Assembly (NCBI RefSeq): GCF_950066645.1
Contig: NZ_CATMFB010000008.1
Span: 1-64,000, forward strand
Direction: 5' to 3'
Source of the DNA: an uncultured Thalassolituus sp.
Lineage (GTDB): Bacteria; Pseudomonadota; Gammaproteobacteria; Pseudomonadales; Oceanobacteraceae
DNA: 64,000 bases
Part shown: positions 38,696-46,545 of the stretch, one piece after another
How positions within the stretch are numbered: the first letter of the stretch is position 1
Layout: each line of letters opens with the position of its first letter
Translations under genes and position numbers: made by a program
The notes under the pieces: model-generated
The model's input: the letters and a program-made list of their open reading frames with translations, nothing else
The model's database searches: none
What the model was told of the DNA's origin: nothing

Positions 38696-39379
38696 ATGAA
38701 GCAGCGTATCGTACTTATTTCAGTTCTCGCAGCGATGGTCGTCACTACTGGCTGCAGTCATGTCAGAGAGAACCGCATGGTCAAAGGCTATAACGGCAGC
38801 GCATGGGTCGATCCGGGCACTCCCAAAGTGGCCGATGACATTCCTGATGTTACAGAGTCTCCCCTCGAGCGGATTGCTGAGCAGGCTAAGAAGCAGCATG
38901 GCCTGATGCATATCCACCGCTACGGGGAAGGCTACGACATCCTGTTGACTCTGGATGCCGGTGACAGTGATGTTCAGTTTGTAATGGACCTCCCCCGCAG
39001 TGCAGCAGAACAGGCGGACGATGCACAGCCTGTGTCTGAGGAAGGTCCCTCCGCTGAAGACGTAGCAGCAGAGGAACAGGGCGAAGCCAGTGGTCGTATT
39101 TCTGATAAAGAGGTCGCGAAACTGGGGAAAGTCGAAAGCATGACCAAGCATGTTCTGAACGCTCAGAGTCTGTTCTATAAAAAGCAATACTGGGAGGCTC
39201 TGGACGAAACGAATGAAGCCATTCTCAAAGTTCCGGACAGTGCTCAGGCACATGCTCTTAAAGGCAGTATCTACTACAAAATGGGGCTGTTACCGGAAGC
39301 TAAAGCGAGCTGGGAAGAAGCCTTACGTCTTGATCCCGAGTTGGATCAGGTGAAAGCCAGCCTGGCACGCCTGCGTTGA
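38696..39379 (+). CDS. TPR-containing lipoprotein in the motor-like operon
   Basis: 227 residues from the ATG at 38696 (AGGAG five bases upstream). The lipobox is VTTGC after a signal peptide (MKQRIVLISVLAAMVV). An acidic low-complexity linker occupies about 105-135. The C-terminal 80 residues are two TPR-like helical hairpins (AQSLFYKKQYWEALDETNEA; AHALKGSIYYKMGLLPEAKA). TPR lipoproteins often act as assembly factors for secretins and motors. It starts 8 bp after the barrel gene and ends 11 bp before the FliF-FliG-like gene. Confidence 0.7.
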   Translation: MKQRIVLISVLAAMVVTTGCSHVRENRMVKGYNGSAWVDPGTPKVADDIPDVTESPLERIAEQAKKQHGLMHIHRYGEGYDILLTLDAGDSDVQFVMDLPRSAAEQADDAQPVSEEGPSAEDVAAEEQGEASGRISDKEVAKLGKVESMTKHVLNAQSLFYKKQYWEALDETNEAILKVPDSAQAHALKGSIYYKMGLLPEAKASWEEALRLDPELDQVKASLARLR

Positions 39380-39390
39380 GGGAGATGACT

Positions 39391-41307
39391 ATGAAGTGGA
39401 CAGTGTTGTTACTCTCTTTACTTGCGGCGTTTGCGCAGGCACAGGAGACGTTTGAAGTTCCTGTGAAAAAGGACGAAGTTGAAGAAGCCAGATTCAAAAG
39501 CGATATTGAAGCGCGACTGCGACAGGATATCGAATCTTATCTGGGTAATAATCGCTTTATTATCCAGGTCGACGCAGAAATTGAGCGTGCCCGTACAGTC
39601 GTTCGTGAAGAAGGTAAGCCTGCTGCCCCGGCGCAGAAGCCTGCCAGTCTCCCTCAGGCTCCACAGGTCAGCTCCCGGATTCAGGTGCCCGAACTTGCGC
39701 AGACAGAGCTGGATGGTTTTGAAGAATTGCCTGGCCTGCCGGTCAGTGAACTGCCATTGCTGAAAGAAAATCAGGAAAAGCTCAGACTCCTGCAATCACA
39801 GATGCGTCAGCTGGAGCAGGAACGTCAGGCGATTATCACTTACGCCGATGAATTAAAAAACGTTGCCCAGCAGCAACAGCAGCAGGGCGGAAGTGCGGCG
39901 AAAGATCCGGTCGAAAAAACGATCGGCTACCGGAACATCATTAAGAAATTGTCCATCACGTTGGTCGTGGATAAAACCCTTAAGGATGAGCAGACAGAAT
40001 TTCTCCGTAATCTGGTGACCCGAAAAGCGCAGATTAATGAACTTCGGGGAGATACCCTGAGTATCGTCCGCACCGAGTTCAGTCATCTCAAAGACAAAGA
40101 GACACCGCTTACCTTCTGGGATGAATATAGCCCATGGTTATGGTTACTCTCCCTGCTACTGATCTGCCTGGTAATTATTCTTGCGTTTGTGGCTTTGTGG
40201 CGTCGCCTCAATCAGGCTGCGGCTCCTGCTGAGACATCCATGAAGAGCGCTGCAGTGGATGGTGGCAGCAGTAGCGTGTCCCATAACCTGGCCGAGAGTG
40301 AGCAGGCAGCACTTCGCTTCCGTATTAATGAATCCCGACAGAAACTGGTCAGTCGCGGCCTGTCTCAACCTCGCCGTTTTCAACAGGCGGTATCACAGGC
40401 TCTGGGCAGCGCTCAGGCCTTTGAGGTGGCTGCTTTGTCGGCCACGATGGGCAAAAGCCTGTTTGCCAGCCTGGCACCACACCTGACTCCTGCTGACTGG
40501 CAGCAGATTGATGACCTTCTGCGTGAAGGTCAGTGGGACGAAGCTCAGCTGTTTGAAGGGATGGAACAGTTTTCCCAGCGTCTGGAAAAACAACAGGATG
40601 ACGCCAGCAATACGGCGCCTTTTGCTTTCCTGAATAAGCTCAACGATTCACAGGTTCTCTATCTGATCAAAGATGAAGACATCCGTATCAAAGCGCTTGT
40701 GATGTCGCAGTTACCTGCACAGCGTTCAGCCGACATTATTCTTCGCCTGGATGAAAAAGAACTCGCTGAAATTGCCTATGAAATCGGTCAGTTTGAGAGT
40801 CTCCCGGTGTCAGCATTTAAAGATGTGGCAGACCGGCTGGCTCGTGCGTCCCTGACTGTACCCTCCTTCGAAAATATTTCAGCCGACGGTCTGTCGGTTC
40901 TGATACGTATGCTCGACCGGATGACCACCAGTGAAGAGACACGGATGCTGAAGACACTCAAGGCAGAAAAACCCGAGACCTATTACCGGTTACGCCAGGT
41001 GTATTTTACCTTCGCAGATCTTATGCGAACGCCGGAGCGTATTATCTCAAACGAACTGCGTGAACTTGATCGTCAGGTACTGGTATGCGCATTGAGTAAC
41101 ACAGCCATTGAATTCAAGCGCTATATACTGAGTGCCCTGCCGCAGAAACTGCGTGCGGGTATCATCAGCGAACTCAAGGTGACAGAGGCCGATGTTTCGG
41201 TTGATCAGGTAGAAGAAGCGCGAAGGAAGGTTATACAGACCATGCGCGAAGTGATCCGTGCGGGACGCTTTTCAATGGATGAACTGACAGAAATCAAGCA
41301 GGGGTAA
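39391..41307 (+). CDS. FliF-like/FliG-like fusion protein (putative rotor)
   Basis: 638 residues; the ATG at 39391 has AGGGAG six bases upstream. Order: signal peptide or first anchor (MKWTVLLLSLLAAFAQAQ); a FliF C-terminal ring-building motif in two halves, RFKSDIEARLRQDIESYLG (~30-65) and KLSITLVVDKTLKDEQTE with RGDTLSIVRTEF (~185-230), split by a Pro-rich/coiled insertion as the FliF beta-collar is; one transmembrane helix at ~247-270 (WLWLLSLLLICLVIILAFVA); a helical cytoplasmic linker; then FliG middle and C-terminal domains from ~408 to the end (FAFLNKLNDSQVLYLIKDED, EIAYEIGQFESLPVSAFKDV). The torque-helix charges of FliG look conserved in TPERIISNELRELDRQVL and EFKRYIL. FliF RBM1/RBM2 domains are missing. 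Confidence 0.8.
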   Translation: MKWTVLLLSLLAAFAQAQETFEVPVKKDEVEEARFKSDIEARLRQDIESYLGNNRFIIQVDAEIERARTVVREEGKPAAPAQKPASLPQAPQVSSRIQVPELAQTELDGFEELPGLPVSELPLLKENQEKLRLLQSQMRQLEQERQAIITYADELKNVAQQQQQQGGSAAKDPVEKTIGYRNIIKKLSITLVVDKTLKDEQTEFLRNLVTRKAQINELRGDTLSIVRTEFSHLKDKETPLTFWDEYSPWLWLLSLLLICLVIILAFVALWRRLNQAAAPAETSMKSAAVDGGSSSVSHNLAESEQAALRFRINESRQKLVSRGLSQPRRFQQAVSQALGSAQAFEVAALSATMGKSLFASLAPHLTPADWQQIDDLLREGQWDEAQLFEGMEQFSQRLEKQQDDASNTAPFAFLNKLNDSQVLYLIKDEDIRIKALVMSQLPAQRSADIILRLDEKELAEIAYEIGQFESLPVSAFKDVADRLARASLTVPSFENISADGLSVLIRMLDRMTTSEETRMLKTLKAEKPETYYRLRQVYFTFADLMRTPERIISNELRELDRQVLVCALSNTAIEFKRYILSALPQKLRAGIISELKVTEADVSVDQVEEARRKVIQTMREVIRAGRFSMDELTEIKQG

Positions 41308-41314
41308 GTTGTCT

Positions 41315-42118
41315 ATGTTCCGCTTTTCGTTCAGTACGTTGATTGGCTTCTGTGCCGGTATTGGTCTGTTCGCTTTTGCGATTGTCAGCTCGACAGAGAA
41401 TCACGCAATTTTTATCAGCCTTTCAAGTTTTGCTCTGGTGTTTGGCAGCACGCTGGCTGCTTCTCTGATCAGCTACAACACGATGGATGTTCTGCGCGCA
41501 GTGCGCAGTATGGTGCATACATTTCTTCATCCGCCGACGTCTCAGCGCCATCTGAAAACACTGGTGCGCCGTTTCACAGACTGGACCGCACTGTATCGTC
41601 AGGGAGGCATTGCGGCACTGGAAGAAAACATGACGGCGGAAGAAAAAAAGGATGAGTTTTTCCGCGCGGGCGTTGAACTGATCAGCTCGGGATATAAGGG
41701 GCAGGATATCCGGATTATGCTCACCGACCAGATGGATGCGACCTGGCAACGTCACACACTTGAGTCGAAAGTGCTGAATACGATGGCGATCTACTCGCCG
41801 GGGTTCGGTATGGTCGGTACGATTGTTGGTCTGATCATTATGCTGGATAACCTCAACGGTGACATGGCAGGCCTGGGTAAAGGGCTGGCACTCGCGTTAA
41901 TTACCACGCTCTACGGTGTTGTATTATCCAATCTGTTTTTTAAACCGGCTGCAAACCAGGTGACAGAGAAACAGGAAACCATGTATTTCCGCCATCAGCT
42001 GATTTCGGAAGGGTTTGTATTACTCGCTGAGAAGTGCGATGCCCTGTATATGCAGGACCGTCTGAATGCCTTCCTCAAGCCATCGGCACGCGAGCAGATG
42101 TTGTCGGAGGAAATCTGA
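41315..42118 (+). CDS. MotA/PomA-like stator protein
   Basis: 267 residues with four membrane helices, a proton/sodium channel stator homologue. The ATG at 41315 is 10 bases after AGGGG; a TTG at 41309 is too close. The cytoplasmic loop keeps the torque pair as R95 and E103 (YRQGGIAALEE), the same 8-residue spacing as MotA R90/E98. The channel prolines appear as P162 (YSPGFGMVGTIVGLIIML) and P211 (LFFKPAANQV). LALALITTLYGVVLSNLFF is typical of PomA/MotA. It overlaps the motB-like start as TGATG. Unlike ZorA it has no long C-terminal tail. Confidence 0.85.
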   Translation: MFRFSFSTLIGFCAGIGLFAFAIVSSTENHAIFISLSSFALVFGSTLAASLISYNTMDVLRAVRSMVHTFLHPPTSQRHLKTLVRRFTDWTALYRQGGIAALEENMTAEEKKDEFFRAGVELISSGYKGQDIRIMLTDQMDATWQRHTLESKVLNTMAIYSPGFGMVGTIVGLIIMLDNLNGDMAGLGKGLALALITTLYGVVLSNLFFKPAANQVTEKQETMYFRHQLISEGFVLLAEKCDALYMQDRLNAFLKPSAREQMLSEEI

Positions 42119-42792
42119 TGACTCATACCGTCCGCACCCGGGGGATACGTCGTCGCCGTCCCAACTACGATGACTCCTCCAGCTCCTGGCTGGTCACCTA
42201 TTCAGACGCTATTACCCTGTTGCTGGCGTTTTTTGTGATGATTCTGTCTGTGTCTGATCTCAATCAGGGCAAAATCGAATCGTTAAAAGAAGGGCTCGCG
42301 GAAGTGATCTCTTCAGAGCGTCCATCAACGCCGTTCACTGATATCAAGCAGGGCCTCGACGACTACGTCGAACAGCATGGCTTACAGAATCAGGTGTCTG
42401 TGACACTGGACCCTAAGGGGATCTCTGTCGAATTTGCAAATGTTGCTCTCTACGATTCCGGCTCTGCGGATCTTAAGCCGGAATCGACACCACTCCTTCA
42501 GGAGCTGTCACGCGTTATCCGCGATGTCAGTAACGGTGCTCACATGATTGAAGTGGAAGGACACACTGATGATCTGCCAATTCACAATGAAAAGTTTCCC
42601 TCTAACTGGGAGCTGTCGGCGGCACGGGCAACCGGCATAGTGAAGTATCTGCTGGATTCCGGCATCGAAAAAGAACGTCTCAAAGCGTCTGGTTATGCCG
42701 ACAGCCGCCCGAAAGAAGATATTGCGGAACTGCCGGTGAAAGAGCAGCGCGAAGCTAACCGGCGTGTTGTTGTGAGTGTGCGGCGGTACTGA
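42118..42792 (+). CDS. MotB/PomB-like stator protein with OmpA-type peptidoglycan-binding domain
   Basis: 224 residues. A basic N-terminus (RGIRRRRPNY) precedes the single membrane helix WLVTYSDAITLLLAFFVMIL; D30 is the ion-binding aspartate equivalent to MotB D32/PomB D24. A plug/linker region follows, then the OmpA-like domain with VEGHTDDLPI, SNWELSAARATGIVKYLLD and REANRRVVVSV, which should anchor the stator to peptidoglycan. It is coupled to the MotA-like gene by one-base overlap. The coupling ion cannot be decided from sequence. Last gene of the operon; no clear terminator follows. Confidence 0.88.
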   Translation: MTHTVRTRGIRRRRPNYDDSSSSWLVTYSDAITLLLAFFVMILSVSDLNQGKIESLKEGLAEVISSERPSTPFTDIKQGLDDYVEQHGLQNQVSVTLDPKGISVEFANVALYDSGSADLKPESTPLLQELSRVIRDVSNGAHMIEVEGHTDDLPIHNEKFPSNWELSAARATGIVKYLLDSGIEKERLKASGYADSRPKEDIAELPVKEQREANRRVVVSVRRY

Positions 42793-43101
42793 ATATCGAT
42801 ATAAATTACTACTTTTTGTCTTGGCCTGAATGAACCCTGTGAGCATGGGGTATCTGCCATCTGATTTTATGATTAATACTTAAGTATATGATTTTAAATT
42901 GTTTTTTAGTTTCTATCTGTATTTTAAATGCACTGGAATATTCATCTTATTGTCACTTTAAATTGTTATCTTTTTTGTAATGATATAACAATTCACAAAC
43001 GTAATTGACATGTATCCTTAAGATAACTGTCATTTTTTACTCCTAGTCTCACCCCTCGATTAATTCCCGGATTTCACAATCTGAATAACGACAGGTGAGC
43101 T
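42793..43101. other. AT-rich intergenic region upstream of the alkaline phosphatase cluster
   Basis: 309 bp, strikingly AT-rich from 42860 to 43035 compared with the coding flanks, and without a gene. It contains a 27-bp imperfect dyad at 43006-43032 and several TTGT(C/T)A-type words. It presumably holds the promoter of the first phosphatase gene. Confidence 0.6.
43006..43032 (+). promoter_or_regulatory. 27-bp dyad with Pho-box-like half-sites
   Basis: Outer arms TGACA (43006-43010) and TGTCA (43028-43032) are perfectly inverted, and the centre (TATCCTTAAGATA) is itself nearly palindromic; 21 of 27 positions are symmetric. CTGTCAT at 43027-43033 equals one Pho-box half. Real Pho boxes are direct, not inverted, repeats with 11-bp phase, so PhoB binding is only a possibility. 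Confidence 0.35.
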
Positions 43102-44688
43102 ATGACCACTAACATTAAACTACTCGCTGCTGCGATTGCTTCCGCTGCAGTCAGCTCTGCAGCGTTAGCTGCTCCGGCTGTTCCAGAGCATCAGGCCTCT
43201 AACGCCTGGTTCACTGGTGCACAGACCTCTATCAATGATAAAGCTGCTTTGGTTACTCCTTCAGCAAACGCTAAGAATGTAATTCTTTTTGTTGGTGATG
43301 GGATGGGAATCTCTACGTTAACCGCAGCACGGATTCTCCAGGGGCAGAAAGAAGGCATGGATGGAGAGGAAGGCTTTCTTTCCTTCGAAACCTTTCCTTA
43401 TTCTGCGCTCGTTAAGACATACAACGTCGATGCTCAGACTCCGGACTCCGCAGGTACCATGACGGCGATGATGTCTGGTGTTAAAACCGACGTCGGTACC
43501 ATCGGTGTCGATGAAGATGTGATTCGTAACGACTGTTACAGCGTTGCTGGCAACGAAGTTGTTACTGCGTTGGAACTGGCAGAAATTAAAGGCCTTTCTA
43601 CTGGTGTTGTTTCAACGGCGCGTATCACTCATGCGACCCCTGCAGCTACATACGCGCATGCAGCAGATCGTAACTGGGAAGATAATTCTGATATGCCAGC
43701 TTCTGCTTCAGCATGTGAAGACATCGCTTCTCAGCTGGTAAATCTTGAAAGCAATCTGGAAGATCGTTATCCGGGTGCAGACGTTGACGGTATTGAAGTC
43801 GCAATGGGAGGCGGTCGTCGACACTTCCTGCCAAAAGATGCGGCATTCAACTCTGCTGACGCAGTAAGCAGTATTGAAGGCGATCGCACTGATGGTCGCG
43901 ACCTGACTGCCGAGTGGTCAACTACCTATCCAAATGGTGTCTACGTTACGGATCAGGCTGGTTTTGATGCGATCGACACTGAATCAACCGAACGTGTGCT
44001 GGGTCTTTTCAACGAGTCTCATATGCAATACGAAGCGGATCGCGCAAATGATATCGCGGGTGAGCCTTCCATTGCTGAAATGACTGAGAAAGCAATCGAT
44101 ATCCTCGATAACAACGAGAAAGGCTTCTTCCTGATGGTTGAATCCGGTCGTATTGACCATGCTCACCACGCTGGCAACGCTGCGGGCGCTCTGGAAGACA
44201 CTCTGGCATTCGCAGAAGCAGTTCAGGCTGCAGTGGATAATACGAACCCAGATGAAACTCTGATTCTGGTCACCGCTGACCACAGCCATGTATTTACTAT
44301 CGCTGGTTATCCGAAGCGTGGTAATCCGATTCTGGGCAAAGTGGTTCCCGTTGGTGGCACTGAGCCAACGCTGGCATCTGATGGCATGCCATACACCACT
44401 GTTGGTTACACCAACGGTCGAGGCTTCATGGACCTTGGCGCCGAAACTGACTCAGACGCTGGCTACAACGAAGCGATTAGTGCGGGTCGTCACGACACAA
44501 GCGGTATTGATACAACCACACCGGGTTACCACCAGGAAGCTCTGGTTCCAATGTCTTCCGAAACCCATGCAGGTGAAGACATTACTCTCCACGCGACCGG
44601 TCCTGGCGCGCAACTGGCACAGGGTGTTATCGAACAGAACCTGATCTTCCAGATTATTGGTCGTTCACTGAATCTGCTGGCCGATTAA
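43102..44688 (+). CDS. Alkaline phosphatase, exported (paralogue 1)
   Basis: A 528-residue phosphomonoesterase with a signal peptide cleaved near ALAAP. Metal and catalytic motifs: LFVGDGMGISTL, TPDSAGTMTAM with nucleophile S116, the animal-type THATPAATYAH and DRNWED (Arg clamp), VESGRIDHAHHAGNA, VTADHSH, and SETHAGEDITLHATGPG (separate motifs). His residues replacing the Asp/Lys of E. coli PhoA make it resemble the mammalian/marine branch. First of three paralogues on the same strand; 16 bp separate it from the second. Confidence 0.95.
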   Translation: MTTNIKLLAAAIASAAVSSAALAAPAVPEHQASNAWFTGAQTSINDKAALVTPSANAKNVILFVGDGMGISTLTAARILQGQKEGMDGEEGFLSFETFPYSALVKTYNVDAQTPDSAGTMTAMMSGVKTDVGTIGVDEDVIRNDCYSVAGNEVVTALELAEIKGLSTGVVSTARITHATPAATYAHAADRNWEDNSDMPASASACEDIASQLVNLESNLEDRYPGADVDGIEVAMGGGRRHFLPKDAAFNSADAVSSIEGDRTDGRDLTAEWSTTYPNGVYVTDQAGFDAIDTESTERVLGLFNESHMQYEADRANDIAGEPSIAEMTEKAIDILDNNEKGFFLMVESGRIDHAHHAGNAAGALEDTLAFAEAVQAAVDNTNPDETLILVTADHSHVFTIAGYPKRGNPILGKVVPVGGTEPTLASDGMPYTTVGYTNGRGFMDLGAETDSDAGYNEAISAGRHDTSGIDTTTPGYHQEALVPMSSETHAGEDITLHATGPGAQLAQGVIEQNLIFQIIGRSLNLLAD

Positions 44689-44704
44689 TACTGAGGGAAA
44701 ACTC

Positions 44705-46468
44705 ATGAAACTGAATATTATTTATACCGCAGTACTGGCGGCGACTATGACCCTCGCAGGCTGCGGTGGTGAAGATGGTAAAAACGGCAAGGATGGCGTC
44801 AATGGTACTGACGGCACGAACGGTACCAATGGGATAGATGGCAGTAACGGTGCGGAAGGTGCGCCGGGTCTGGATGCTCCGGCCCCTGCTGTAAAACTCT
44901 CGGATGTCCTGAGCAATACTAAAAATAACGATTGGTTTATTCAGGCGTCTGAGAAAGTTGCTGATACCCAGAAAGCAGTTGACAGCATAATTGCAGAAGC
45001 GGGATCAGCGAAAAATATCATCCTGTTTGTTGGCGATGGTATGGGTGTTTCTACCGTAACTGCATCCCGTATTCTGGAAGGCCAGACCAGGGGGATGAGC
45101 GGCGAGGAAAACAGCCTGAGCTTCGATAAGTTCCCATTCGCTGGTTTGTCTAAAACCTACAACGTTGATGCACAGACTCCCGACTCTGCGGGCACAATGA
45201 CTGCCATGATGTCTGGTGCGAAGACTGACGTAGGCACCATCGGTGTTGATGAAGATATCGCTCGCGGTGACTGCGCATCTGTCGCTGGCAATGAACTGGC
45301 GACTGCGTTGGAACTGGCTGAAATTGCTGGTATGTCTACCGGTATTATTTCTACTGCTCGTATCACTCACGCGACGCCTGCTGCAACTTATGCCAAGTCA
45401 GCAGACCGTAACTGGGAAGATAACTCCGATATGCCTGAGACGGGTGCAGACGCGTGTGAAGATATCGCTTCTCAGCTTGTTAACTTCGAAGCCAACCTGG
45501 AAGCTCGCCACGCTGGTGCCACTCTGGATGTTGACGGTATCGAAGTGGTAATGGGTGGTGGTCGTCGTCACTTCCTGCCGAAAGACGCTGCAGCGAATTC
45601 TCCTGATGCTGTAAGCAGCACGGAAGGTGATCGTACTGACGGTCGTAACCTCGTGACTGAGTGGACAACCACTTATTCAACAGAGAGCGACTTCTATGTT
45701 TACGACCAGGCTGGTTTCGACGCTATTGATACTGAAGCGACCACCCATCTGTTCGGTCTTTTCAACGAATCACATATGCAGTATGAAGCTGACCGTGCTA
45801 ACGATATCGCGGGTGAACCTTCTCTGGCCGAAATGACAGAGAAAGCGATTAAAATCCTCGATAACAATGAAAACGGTTTCTTCCTGATGGTTGAATCAGG
45901 TCGTATCGACCACGCTCACCATGCAGGTAATGCATACAATGCTCTGCAGGACACCATTGAGCTGTCTGAAGCTGTTGCTATCGCTGATGAGCTGACTAAT
46001 AACCGCGATACCCTGATTATCGTGACTGCTGACCACGGTCATGTATTCACGATCGCGGGCTATCCGAAACGCGGTAACCCAATCCTGGGTAAAGTTGTTG
46101 CTGTGGGGGCAGATGAACCTTCATTGGCTTCTGATGGTATGCCATACACCACTGTTAACTACATGAATGGTCGTGGCCATGTTGCTGTTGACCCTTCTGA
46201 AACAGACGCAGATGCGGGCTACAGTGCCGCTATCAACACTGGCCGTGTTGATCTGACAAGTGTTGATACCACGGCACCTGGCTTCCACCAGGAAGCATTG
46301 GTCCCCCTGAGTTCTGAAACCCACTCAGGTGAAGATGTGGGTATCTACGCGAAGGGCCCGGGCGCACACCTGGTGACTGGTACCAACGAGCAGAGCATTA
46401 TTTTCCACGTGATGAATCACGCGGGTGATCTTGCAGCTCGTGCAAATTCCGTTGTTAACCCAGACTGA
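44705..46468 (+). CDS. Alkaline phosphatase lipoprotein with collagen-like stalk (paralogue 2)
   Basis: 587 residues. Signal peptide with lipobox LAGC, then at once about eleven Gly-X-Y triplets (GKNGKDGVNGTDGTNGTN..., GAEGAPGLD) before the enzyme domain. The domain begins near residue 100 and keeps every active-site motif: VGDGMGVSTV, TPDSAGTMTAM with S161, THATPAATYAK, VESGRIDHAHHAGNA, VTADHGH and SETHSGEDVGIYA (separate motifs). The stalk would hold the enzyme away from the membrane. It is highly similar to paralogue 1 and cotranscribed with it; a terminator follows. Confidence 0.94.
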   Translation: MKLNIIYTAVLAATMTLAGCGGEDGKNGKDGVNGTDGTNGTNGIDGSNGAEGAPGLDAPAPAVKLSDVLSNTKNNDWFIQASEKVADTQKAVDSIIAEAGSAKNIILFVGDGMGVSTVTASRILEGQTRGMSGEENSLSFDKFPFAGLSKTYNVDAQTPDSAGTMTAMMSGAKTDVGTIGVDEDIARGDCASVAGNELATALELAEIAGMSTGIISTARITHATPAATYAKSADRNWEDNSDMPETGADACEDIASQLVNFEANLEARHAGATLDVDGIEVVMGGGRRHFLPKDAAANSPDAVSSTEGDRTDGRNLVTEWTTTYSTESDFYVYDQAGFDAIDTEATTHLFGLFNESHMQYEADRANDIAGEPSLAEMTEKAIKILDNNENGFFLMVESGRIDHAHHAGNAYNALQDTIELSEAVAIADELTNNRDTLIIVTADHGHVFTIAGYPKRGNPILGKVVAVGADEPSLASDGMPYTTVNYMNGRGHVAVDPSETDADAGYSAAINTGRVDLTSVDTTAPGFHQEALVPLSSETHSGEDVGIYAKGPGAHLVTGTNEQSIIFHVMNHAGDLAARANSVVNPD

Positions 46469-46482
46469 TTAGTCCGACTGAT

Positions 46483-46507
46483 AAAGGGGCCTGAAGAGGC
46501 CCCTTTT
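46483..46507 (+). terminator. Terminator after the second phosphatase
   Basis: Perfect stem AAAGGGGCC/GGCCCCTTT with a TGAAGA loop, ending in TTTTGT. Confidence 0.85.
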
Positions 46508-46545
46508 GTCGTTTGTTTTGCGATGAAATTAAAAGATTGAGTATT

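Noticed and set aside
41315-42118. MotA-like protein as ExbB/TolQ
   Set aside because: It has four helices and the MotA-specific RQGGxxxLE loop and YGVVLSNLFF segment; its partner carries an OmpA-type peptidoglycan domain, unlike ExbD/TolR.
41315-42792. MotAB-like pair as a Zorya phage-defence system
   Set aside because: ZorA has a long cytoplasmic tail and Zorya includes ZorC and ZorD or ZorE. Here the MotA-like protein has only 267 residues, there is no helicase or nuclease, and a FliG-like partner is present.
42940-42975. Canonical direct-repeat Pho box (TTGTCAC ... TTGTTAT)
   Set aside because: The two words are 13 bp apart instead of 11 and the second is a poor match.
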